Assembly: GCA_019420265.1 (NCBI GenBank)
Contig: JAHZHM010000076.1
Coordinates: forward strand, 4,076 to 9,220
Source: Clostridiales bacterium
GTDB lineage: Bacteria; Bacillota; Clostridia; Christensenellales; Christensenellaceae
Reading direction: 5' to 3'
DNA: 5,145 nt
Every line of letters starts with the position of its first letter. The first letter of the stretch is position 1. Below are positions 1 to 5,145 of this stretch, piece by piece. The notes beneath the pieces are model-generated. The model saw only the letters and a list, made by a program, of their open reading frames with translations, had not been told where the DNA came from and searched no databases. The translations under genes were made by a program, and so were the position numbers.

Positions 1-18
1 CTGGAAATGTTAGAATAA
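1..18 (+). CDS. Possible 3' end of an upstream gene (partial)
   Basis: Frame 1 reads five codons (LEMLE) and then TAA at 16-18. In decarboxylase operons the gene before the beta subunit is often the biotin carrier or another pump subunit, so a C-terminal tail is plausible here. Five residues cannot identify a protein. Frame 3 is also open to a TGA at 39-41, so even the frame is uncertain. Confidence 0.25.
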   Translation: MEMLE

Positions 19-52
19 GCGGAGAAACACTACCCTATTGAAATACAAAAGT

Positions 53-65
53 AGAGGAAAGAGGA
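53..65 (+). promoter_or_regulatory. Ribosome binding site of the decarboxylase beta subunit (tandem AGAGGA)
   Basis: AGAGGA occurs twice in tandem, at 53-58 and 60-65. The first copy lies 9 nt before the ATG at 68, a good Shine-Dalgarno distance. The second is only 2 nt away and too close. This favours the ATG at 68 over the in-frame TTG at 38, whose preceding bases are less convincing. Confidence 0.6.
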
Positions 66-67
66 AA

Positions 68-1198
68 ATGGATTTTAACGTATTATTTGGCAATTTTGCA
101 AACATTACGTGGCAGCAGGTTGTGATGTGGCTCATCGGGGCACTGCTCATCTATTTGGCCATCAAAAAAGAGATGGAGCCTTCGCTGCTGCTCCCCATTG
201 GCTTTGGCACGATTCTCGTCAACCTGCCTCTCTCTGGCGCCATTACCCAGGGTGCGGAAGTGGGCGTTTTGAACGTGCTGGATGCGGCGGGCATTTCCAA
301 CGAGCTGTTCCCGCTGGTTCTGTTCATCGGCGTAGGCGCGATGATCGATTTTGGCCCGCTTCTAAGCAACCCCAAGATGCTGCTCTATGGCGCGGCTGCG
401 CAGTTTGGCATTTTCGTTACGCTTTCGCTGGCGACGCTGCTCGGGTTTAACCTGGCAGATGCGGCGGCGATTGGCTCTGTGGGCACGGCAGACGGCCCGA
501 CGGCGCTGTTTGTGGCAAACCTGCTGGGCTCCGGGAAAGTTGGCGCGATCATGGTCGTGGCCTACTCCTATATGGCGCTGGTGCCCATCATTCAGCCGCC
601 TGTGATTCGGCTGCTGACCACCAAAAAAGAGCGCAGAATCCGCATGGAATATAAGCAAAAAGATGTTCCCCAGATCGTCAAGATCATGTTCCCGGTGTTC
701 GTTACGATGATCGCCGGCTTCGTCGCCCCCAAATCCGTTTCGCTGGTGGGCTTCCTCATGTTTGGCAACCTCATCCGGGAATGCGGCGTGCTGCGCTCGC
801 TTTCCGAGACGGCGCAGAACGTCATGGCAAACCTCATCACGCTGCTGCTGGGCATCACGGTGGCCATGCAGATGCAGGCGGATAAATTCCTGAATCTGGA
901 GACGCTGGCCATCCTGGGCCTGGGCCTTATCGCATTTATCTTCGATACGGCGGGCGGCGTTTTGTTCGCGAAGTTCCTGAACCTGTTTACCAAGAAGAAA
1001 GTCAATCCGATGATCGGCGCGGCGGGCATTTCGGCCTTCCCGATGGCATCCCGGGTTGTGCATAAGATGGGCAGAGAGGAAGACCCGAACAACTTCCTGC
1101 TCATGCACGCGGCCGGCGCAAACGTCGCCGGGCAGATCGCCTCGGTTATCGCCGGCGGCCTGCTGATCAACCTGGTAACATCCGGCATTTTCGGCTGA
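68..1198 (+). CDS. Sodium-translocating biotin-dependent decarboxylase, beta (membrane) subunit, OadB/MmdB/GcdB family
   Basis: This 376-residue polytopic inner-membrane protein would decarboxylate carboxybiotin and couple this to Na+ export. Compared with the remembered Klebsiella OadB sequence, the functionally essential residues are all kept. D142 in GTADGPTA matches D203, and Y168 in AYSYMAL matches Y229. N313, G317, S322 and R329 in NPMIGAAGISAFPMASR match N373, G377, S382 and R389. The stretch MALVPIIQPP (169-178) and the C-terminal helix around HAAGANVAGQI (347-357) are also typical. The protein is shorter than Klebsiella OadB (about 433 aa) because an N-terminal loop is missing, and is near the length of the methylmalonyl-CoA and glutaconyl-CoA enzymes. 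The family is secure. The substrate is not, because the carboxyltransferase lies outside the window. The ATG at 68 was chosen for its ribosome binding site. Confidence 0.95.
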   Translation: MDFNVLFGNFANITWQQVVMWLIGALLIYLAIKKEMEPSLLLPIGFGTILVNLPLSGAITQGAEVGVLNVLDAAGISNELFPLVLFIGVGAMIDFGPLLSNPKMLLYGAAAQFGIFVTLSLATLLGFNLADAAAIGSVGTADGPTALFVANLLGSGKVGAIMVVAYSYMALVPIIQPPVIRLLTTKKERRIRMEYKQKDVPQIVKIMFPVFVTMIAGFVAPKSVSLVGFLMFGNLIRECGVLRSLSETAQNVMANLITLLLGITVAMQMQADKFLNLETLAILGLGLIAFIFDTAGGVLFAKFLNLFTKKKVNPMIGAAGISAFPMASRVVHKMGREEDPNNFLLMHAAGANVAGQIASVIAGGLLINLVTSGIFG

Positions 1199-1217
1199 GC
1201 ATAAGGAGGAAAAGGAT

Positions 1218-1349
1218 ATGGATGGATTTGTTAATTCACTGTTGCTGATGGCATATGGAATGTTTGGATTGTTTGTGGTTATGGGTGCCATTTACGCGGG
1301 GGTCGCGGCGATGAGCGCAATCTTTAGCCGCAAGAAGAAAGACGCATAG
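1218..1349 (+). CDS. Small OadG-like (gamma) subunit of the decarboxylase, 43 aa
   Basis: This short gene starts at an ATG 8 nt after AAGGAGG (1203-1209) and 19 nt after the beta subunit stop. The product has one hydrophobic helix, roughly residues 6-37, containing LLLMAYGMFGLFVVMGAIY, and a basic tail SRKKKDA. A single N-terminal helix with a Gly-Met-rich centre followed by a charged tail is the pattern of OadG-type subunits, which hold the membrane and soluble parts of the pump together. OadG proteins are usually about 80 residues or more and have a long polar C-terminal region, which is absent here. The Veillonella epsilon subunit is a known precedent for a very small accessory subunit. 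Position, a strong ribosome binding site and the terminator just downstream support a real gene. The OadG assignment rests on helix pattern and context, since so short a protein gives little sequence evidence. Confidence 0.75.
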   Translation: MDGFVNSLLLMAYGMFGLFVVMGAIYAGVAAMSAIFSRKKKDA

Positions 1350-1368
1350 CGCGCAAAGCAATTTGGGC

Positions 1369-1404
1369 AAAAGCGGCGGGGAAATTTGCCCCGCCGCTTT
1401 TCTT
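1369..1404 (+). terminator. Rho-independent terminator of the decarboxylase operon
   Basis: A perfect 13-bp stem pairs AAAAGCGGCGGGG (1369-1381) with CCCCGCCGCTTTT (1389-1401). The loop is 7 nt, and the stem runs into TTTTCTT. It begins 19 nt after the stop of the small subunit gene, so it should end the decarboxylase transcript. The next gene starts only 13 nt past it. Confidence 0.9.
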
Positions 1405-1417
1405 ATGGAGGGAACAG

Positions 1418-1996
1418 ATGAAGGCGCAAAGCTACATCGGTTTGCCGGAGGGCTACAGGCTGAGCCGGGAAATCGATTTGCAGAAGGATAAGAAATTGGC
1501 ATTTTGGCTGAACGCGGCGGCAGCCGTGGCTATGCTGGCGCTGCTGCTTCCTGTGTTGCCCAAGCTGGGCGCTCTGCCCTGGGGAACAGCGCTGCTGGCG
1601 CCATCTTTGGCCTTGCTTTTTGGGACATTTGCCTATTTGGTGCTGCATGAATGGGTGCATGGCATTTTCATCCGCCTTTTCTGCGGCCAAAAGGCAGAGT
1701 ATGGCTTCACCGGCCTGTATGCTTTTGCGGGCAAAAAGAGCGCCTATTTCTGCAAGGCGCACTATATCATCATCGCTCTGGCGCCGGTGCTCATCTGGGG
1801 CATCGTGCTGGCGGCTCTCTGCGCTTTGGCGCAGGGCCCCTGGTTTTTGGCGGCATATTTGATTCAGGTGATGAACCTTTCGGGCGCGGCTGGGGATGTC
1901 TATGTGGTCTATTTCTGTCTGCGCGCGCCGGCCGGGCTTTTGGTCAACGACGATGGCGTCTCCATGCGGTTCTATCTCAGAAAAGAAGATTGTTAA
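1418..1996 (+). CDS. DUF3267-type putative membrane zincin metallopeptidase
   Basis: The 192-residue protein has about four predicted membrane segments (near 30-48, 58-76, 117-138 and 143-167). At the end of the second is HEWVH (77-81), the HExxH zinc-binding motif. In the fourth, NLSGAAGD (153-160) offers D160 as a possible third metal ligand. The tail LLVNDDGVSMRFYL (174-187) resembles the C-terminal end of DUF3267 proteins. That family is described as putative zincin peptidases and resembles M50 site-2 proteases in having the active site in the membrane. No substrate is known for most members. The start is the ATG 5 nt after GGAGGG (1407-1412). The gene lies just downstream of a strong terminator, so it needs its own promoter or read-through; no convincing promoter was seen. 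Stop is TAA. The family call is from motif layout, and proteolytic activity is inferred. Confidence 0.8.
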   Translation: MKAQSYIGLPEGYRLSREIDLQKDKKLAFWLNAAAAVAMLALLLPVLPKLGALPWGTALLAPSLALLFGTFAYLVLHEWVHGIFIRLFCGQKAEYGFTGLYAFAGKKSAYFCKAHYIIIALAPVLIWGIVLAALCALAQGPWFLAAYLIQVMNLSGAAGDVYVVYFCLRAPAGLLVNDDGVSMRFYLRKEDC

Positions 1997-2065
1997 ATAA
2001 ATTTTAAAGGAAACGCAATTTTTTGCCTACTGTGTTTTTAAAGTTTGAAATGCTACCATATTGGC
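1997..2065 (+). promoter_or_regulatory. AT-rich leader of the two-component operon, probable promoter region
   Basis: This gap is much more AT-rich than the flanking genes and directly precedes the response regulator, as expected for a promoter region. TGCTACCAT (2051-2059) could be an extended -10, but no good -35 sits at 16-18 bp; TTGCCT at 2023-2028 is too far away. The octamer TTTTAAAG occurs at 2002-2009 and 2036-2043. The precise promoter cannot be fixed by eye. Confidence 0.35.
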
Positions 2066-2071
2066 AGGAGG
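2066..2071 (+). promoter_or_regulatory. Ribosome binding site AGGAGG of the response regulator
   Basis: A consensus AGGAGG lies 6 nt before the ATG at 2078. It decides the start: the in-frame ATG at 2051 has no such site before it, and starting there or further upstream would add residues ahead of the usual receiver-domain N-terminus (MYHILVCDDD). Confidence 0.85.
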
Positions 2072-2077
2072 TTTGTG

Positions 2078-2779
2078 ATGTATCATATTTTAGTTTGCGA
2101 CGATGATCGGGATATTGTATCCGCGCTGAGAATCTACCTTACGGCCGAAGGGTATGACGTTTTGGAGGCGTATAACGGAAAGCAGGCGCTGGAAGCCGCA
2201 GCCACGCAGGAAATTCACCTGATTTTGATGGATCTGATGATGCCCGAGATGGATGGCATCACGGCGACGGCCAAACTGCGGGAGACGAGCAACATCCCCA
2301 TCATCATGCTCACGGCCAAAAGCGAGGACGGCGACAAAGTGCTGGGCCTCAATATTGGCGCAGATGATTATATCACAAAACCTTTCAACCCCATCGAAGT
2401 GGTGGCGAGGGTCAAATCGCATTTGCGGCGCTATACGCGCCTGGGCGGCATTCAGATGACCAGCCCGGCGCGCATCGAAGTGGGCAGCGTCTGCCTGGAT
2501 GACGAGAGCAAGCAGGTTACGGTAGATGGAGAGCCAGTCTCTCTGACGCCCATCGAATACAACATCCTGCGGCTGCTCATCCAGAGCCCGGGCAAAGTCT
2601 TTTCCATTCGGGAGATCTACGAAAACGTCTGGAAAGACCCAGCTTTTGGGCAGGAGGGGACGGTTGCCGTGCACATCCGCCATCTGCGGGAGAAAATCGA
2701 AATCAACCCCGCGGATCCACGCTATTTAAAAGTCGTATGGGGGCTGGGCTATAAGTTTGAAAGAGAGGTTTCGGTGTGA
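2078..2779 (+). CDS. OmpR/PhoB-family response regulator, VanR-like
   Basis: This is a 233-residue DNA-binding regulator acting in the cytoplasm. The N-terminal receiver domain (about 2-118) has the acidic pair D8/D9, the phospho-acceptor D52 in LMDLMMPEMDG, T79 in IIMLTAK and K101 in DDYITKPF. All are intact, so phosphorylation by a partner kinase is expected. The C-terminal winged-helix domain (about 131-229) includes LTPIEYNILRLL (156-167). The recognition-helix region is EGTVAVHIRHLREKIE (193-208), and the typical end is VVWGLGYKFE (219-228). Sequence style is closest to VanR-like regulators of Firmicutes, but that does not imply glycopeptide resistance, and no van resistance genes are present. 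The stop overlaps the start of the kinase gene, so the two are very likely co-translated. Confidence 0.95.
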   Translation: MYHILVCDDDRDIVSALRIYLTAEGYDVLEAYNGKQALEAAATQEIHLILMDLMMPEMDGITATAKLRETSNIPIIMLTAKSEDGDKVLGLNIGADDYITKPFNPIEVVARVKSHLRRYTRLGGIQMTSPARIEVGSVCLDDESKQVTVDGEPVSLTPIEYNILRLLIQSPGKVFSIREIYENVWKDPAFGQEGTVAVHIRHLREKIEINPADPRYLKVVWGLGYKFEREVSV

Positions 2780-4653
2780 AAAAATTGACACATAGCCTGC
2801 CGGCCAAAGGAATTGCGCTGCTGCTCCTGCTGGTTTTTGCCGTGGGATGCCTGTGCACGGGCGCGGGCATTGCCTATATGGAGAGCTGCGGCTATTATGA
2901 GAGCGAGAGCTTTCTGGATTCGCGGCAAGCGGCGGCGATCAGCGAAAATTATGCGGCACAGGTGTTTGAATACCTGGAGCTCCAATATGGGCAGCAGGGA
3001 GAGAACAATAAGTATCTTCAGGAATACCTGGAAAAGCGGCTCATGCAGGGAAAAACCAACTATTGCTTCTATCTGGCGGATGAATCCGGCAATATTCTGC
3101 TCAAGAATTTTGAGGGAGAGCCGGAGCAGACCGTGGATTACGGCGAATATATCATGCCGGATGGAACGGCCTACTATCAGCATGGGTTCGCCCCGGAGGT
3201 TACGGCGCAGGACGATTATTACCAAAGCTATCTGCTCTATTTGCAGCTGGCGCCAAAAAAATACTCGATGATCGTCTGGCTGGGCATCTTTGCGGTGGGG
3301 GCGCTGGGCATGGTGATCTTCTCCTTCTGCGCGGCAGGGCATCGGGCAGGGCACGAGGAGATCGTGAAAAACTGGCAGGATCGCATCCCCGTCGATCTCT
3401 TTGCCGCCCTGATGCTCATCCTGGCGCTGATGCTGGCATTTTTGACGGACAGCTTGCTTTCGCATATCACTATGGGCAGCCTTTCTAACTTTTTCCTGGT
3501 TATTATCCCTGTGTGCCTGGCCTGGCTGCTGCTGGCTTTGGATGCTTGCCTGAGCATGGCCACGCGCTTCAAAGCCGGAAAATGGTGGCAGAGCGCGGTT
3601 TTATACCGCGTCGGGCGCTGGATTGGCCTGCGCCTGCGGGAAATGTTCGCGCATTTTAAGCTGACGTGGAAAATTGCGCTGGCTTTTCTGGCCTATCTTT
3701 TCGCCAATGCGCTTCTGATTTTGATTGGATTTGGAAGTTGGTCCGCTTTCCCCCTATTCCTGGCGCTGGTGCTGAATTTCCTTGTCTTGCTCTGGCTTTG
3801 CCGGAGCGGCATTCAGTTGCAGCGAATTTTCCAAGGCGGAGAGCGCATTGCAGAGGGCGCGCTGGATTATAAAATCGACGTGGAAAATATGCCCCTGGCA
3901 CTGCGCGGGCATGCGGAAACGCTCAATAATATCGGGGGCGGCCTTTCCCGGGCTGTGGAGGAGCGCATGCGCAGCGAGCGCATGAAAACCGAGCTGATCA
4001 CAAACGTCTCGCACGATATCAAAACGCCGCTGACTTCCATCGTCAACTATGTGGATCTGCTGGGAAAGGAGCAGATGCCCGGCGAGACAGCGCAGGAGTA
4101 CCTGGCGGTTTTGGAGCGGCAGTCGCAGCGGCTCAAAAAGCTCATCGAGGATCTGGTCGAGGCTTCCAAGGCGTCTACAGGCAATTTGCAAGTGGATTTG
4201 CAGCTGACAGACGTCGCCGAGCTCTGCCGGCAGACGGCCGGGGAATACACCGATCGGCTGAGTGCCCGGGAGCTGGAGCTCATCGCGCAGCTGCCGGATG
4301 AGGCATATATCTATGCGGATGGCCGGTATCTCTTCCGGGTGCTGGATAACCTTCTCGGCAACATCTGCAAATATGCCCAAAAGGGCACGCGGGTCTACCT
4401 GGATCTGGCGTTTGCCGGGCAGAACGTTGCCATCTCGCTGAAAAATATCTCCCGGGATCGGCTGAATATCTCGCCGAGTGAGCTGATGGAGCGGTTTGTG
4501 CGGGGCGATTCTGCCCGCAGCACAGAGGGCAGCGGCCTGGGGCTTTCCATCGCCCGCAGTCTGACCGAGCTGCAAGGCGGCACGTTCGATATCGAGATAG
4601 ACGGCGATTTGTTCAAAGTGCAGATTGGCTTCCCGGCGGCACCGCTCATTTAG
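2776..4653 (+). CDS. Multi-pass membrane sensor histidine kinase, partner of the upstream response regulator
   Basis: The 625-residue kinase starts at a GTG sharing GTGA with the regulator stop; AGAGAGG (2762-2768) lies 7 nt upstream. Helix 1 (about 11-34) is followed by an outside region of about 130 residues (35-162). Further helices lie near 163-186, 206-228, 237-261, 298-320 and 323-342, giving six, with positively charged loops at about 187-204 and 262-297 placed inside. A HAMP-like linker follows (about 343-395). The H-box is VSHDIKTPLTS (411-421) with phospho-accepting H413. The N-box is RVLDNLLGNICKYA (521-534) and the G2 box is GSGLGLSIA (585-593). The usual G1 box DxGxG is missing; KNISRDRLNISPSELMERF stands in its place (556-574). 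This variant is recalled from many Clostridia kinases, so it suggests a subclass rather than decay. The frame is intact throughout. The signal sensed is unknown; the regulator upstream is the evident phosphate acceptor. Confidence 0.93.
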   Translation: MKKLTHSLPAKGIALLLLLVFAVGCLCTGAGIAYMESCGYYESESFLDSRQAAAISENYAAQVFEYLELQYGQQGENNKYLQEYLEKRLMQGKTNYCFYLADESGNILLKNFEGEPEQTVDYGEYIMPDGTAYYQHGFAPEVTAQDDYYQSYLLYLQLAPKKYSMIVWLGIFAVGALGMVIFSFCAAGHRAGHEEIVKNWQDRIPVDLFAALMLILALMLAFLTDSLLSHITMGSLSNFFLVIIPVCLAWLLLALDACLSMATRFKAGKWWQSAVLYRVGRWIGLRLREMFAHFKLTWKIALAFLAYLFANALLILIGFGSWSAFPLFLALVLNFLVLLWLCRSGIQLQRIFQGGERIAEGALDYKIDVENMPLALRGHAETLNNIGGGLSRAVEERMRSERMKTELITNVSHDIKTPLTSIVNYVDLLGKEQMPGETAQEYLAVLERQSQRLKKLIEDLVEASKASTGNLQVDLQLTDVAELCRQTAGEYTDRLSARELELIAQLPDEAYIYADGRYLFRVLDNLLGNICKYAQKGTRVYLDLAFAGQNVAISLKNISRDRLNISPSELMERFVRGDSARSTEGSGLGLSIARSLTELQGGTFDIEIDGDLFKVQIGFPAAPLI

Positions 4654-4689
4654 CATGAGATAGCCACCCTAAAGAGAATAGAGCAAGAG

Positions 4690-4732
4690 CGGCCTTGTAG
4701 AGGGGAGACTTTCCGCGAGGCCGTTTGTATTT
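4690..4732 (+). terminator. Candidate terminator after the two-component operon
   Basis: CGGCCT (4690-4695) pairs with AGGCCG (4718-4723), and inside it GGGGA can pair with TTTCC using G-T wobbles. TTTGTATTT follows the stem. It begins 36 nt after the kinase stop, a sensible place to end that transcript. The inner stem is imperfect, so this is weaker than the other two hairpins. Confidence 0.5.
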
Positions 4733-4787
4733 GGAAGAAGGAGAGGATAGGGAATTTTGCGCTTTGGCATTAGGCGCTGGCAATCAA

Positions 4788-4817
4788 AAAGAGGATATGC
4801 TTTTGCATATCCTCTTT
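4788..4817 (-). terminator. Perfect hairpin terminator between convergent genes
   Basis: AAAGAGGATATGC (4788-4800) and GCATATCCTCTTT (4805-4817) form a perfect 13-bp stem with a TTTT loop. Read on the minus strand it begins 13 nt after the stop of the convergent gene and runs into TTTTTGATT, the classic U-tract. On the plus strand the following bases (CTCTTTCTG) are also pyrimidine-rich, so it may back up termination of the kinase transcript. Its main direction is taken as minus. Confidence 0.8.
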
Positions 4818-4830
4818 CTCTTTCTGCAAA

Positions 4831-5145
4831 TCAGGAAAGCTTTTTGGTCAGCGCCAGGAACATCGTTCCGCCGTCCACTTCCAGCGGAAACATGGCCAGC
4901 GCCCCAAGATAATACATGCACAGCGCGACCAGCCCCATGACAGTTTCGGAGGAGGTTGCGGCGGTATCCGAGAGGAAGATATCCCAATCGGTGTAGGCAT
5001 AAAGCTCCTTGAGGCGCAGCATCTGCTCGCTGAGCGCGCCGCCCACTCTGCCATCCGCCCAGCTCCAGAGAATGCTGCCCTCCGCCTCGTCCCAAAAAAA
5101 GAGCGGCTGTGCGGAAAAACTCAGCACCACCTGGCCTTCTTTTTT
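4831..5145 (-). CDS. Unrecognised protein, C-terminal part (5' end beyond the window)
   Basis: The frame is open from the right edge to TGA at 4833-4831, giving 104 visible residues. I do not recognise the family. The visible part begins KKEGQVVLSFSAQPLFFWDE and is rich in aromatic and acidic residues (LFFWDE, ILWSWAD, YAYTDWD). A hydrophobic stretch then follows, TVMGLVALCMYYLGALAMF, which could be a membrane or buried helix, and the end is MFLALTKKLS. Support for a real gene comes from the balanced composition of this frame and from the hairpin with a U-tract placed just after its stop. GTG codons at 5130 and 5127 sit behind AGAAGG and could be starts, but the frame continues to the edge without a stop, so the true start may be further out. 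It is convergent with the two-component operon, so it is not part of it. Confidence 0.6.
   Translation of the reverse strand, partial: KKEGQVVLSFSAQPLFFWDEAEGSILWSWADGRVGGALSEQMLRLKELYAYTDWDIFLSDTAATSSETVMGLVALCMYYLGALAMFPLEVDGGTMFLALTKKLS

Noticed and set aside
38..67. TTG at 38 as start of the beta subunit, adding ten basic residues
   Set aside because: The added KYKSRGKRK stretch is not part of the family N-terminus and is simply the translated purine-rich ribosome binding region; the ATG at 68 has a correctly spaced AGAGGA.
362..1291. Long minus-strand open frame of about 309 codons opposite the beta subunit
   Set aside because: It is rich in His, Arg, Gln and Asn, as expected for the antisense of a GC-biased coding region, and lies over a well-recognised gene.
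2015..2026. GCAA-TTTT-TTGC hairpin after the DUF3267 gene as a terminator
   Set aside because: The stem is only 4 bp and is not followed by a U-tract, so it is not credible as a terminator.
2749..3465. Minus-strand open frame of about 238 codons opposite the kinase N-terminal half
   Set aside because: Its composition is His/Arg/Gln-rich and it overlaps the kinase sensor region, whose helices and frame are convincing.
2078..4653. Glycopeptide-resistance (VanRS) system
   Set aside because: The regulator is VanR-like in sequence, but no vanH, vanA/B or vanX-type gene is present and the kinase sensor differs from VanS, so resistance is not supported.
3754..4656. Long minus-strand open frame of about 300 codons opposite the kinase catalytic half
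   Set aside because: It has no recognisable domain and mirrors a strand with intact H-, N- and G2-box motifs; it is an antisense shadow.
4725..4940. Plus-strand open frame of about 71 codons after the kinase
   Set aside because: It starts inside the candidate terminator's T-rich tail, runs through the perfect hairpin at 4788-4817 and then overlaps the convergent gene, and it has no ribosome binding site at its start.

Overview
The window looks like a piece of an anaerobic Firmicutes (Clostridia-type) chromosome. It is moderately GC-rich, with strong AGGAGG-like ribosome binding sites. It carries part of a sodium-pumping biotin-dependent decarboxylase and a VanR/OmpR-type two-component system of a kind common in Clostridia. 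The lineage is inferred from gene style only; no rRNA or other marker gene is present.

Layout. At the left edge (1-18) there may be the last codons of an upstream gene. Next come the membrane beta subunit of a sodium-translocating decarboxylase (68-1198) and, 19 nt later, a 43-residue single-helix protein (1218-1349) that fits a miniature gamma (OadG-like) subunit. A strong hairpin terminator (1369-1404) closes this operon. Only 13 nt after it, a gene for an HExxH membrane protein of the DUF3267 putative zincin peptidase type begins (1418-1996). An 81-nt AT-rich gap leads to a response regulator (2078-2779), whose stop overlaps the GTG start of a large six-helix sensor histidine kinase (2776-4653). 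The kinase is followed by a candidate terminator (4690-4732) and then a perfect 13-bp hairpin (4788-4817). That hairpin is placed to terminate a convergent, unrecognised minus-strand gene (4831 to the right edge).

How the genes work together. The beta and gamma-like subunits would form the membrane part of a pump that decarboxylates carboxybiotin and exports Na+. The carboxyltransferase and biotin carrier must lie outside the window, so the substrate (oxaloacetate, methylmalonyl-CoA or glutaconyl-CoA) cannot be decided. The regulator and kinase form a translationally coupled signalling pair. The DUF3267 gene beside them may be functionally linked, but only its position suggests this. No mobile elements, CRISPR arrays, tRNA or rRNA genes were seen, and no stretch over 300 bases lacks a gene.
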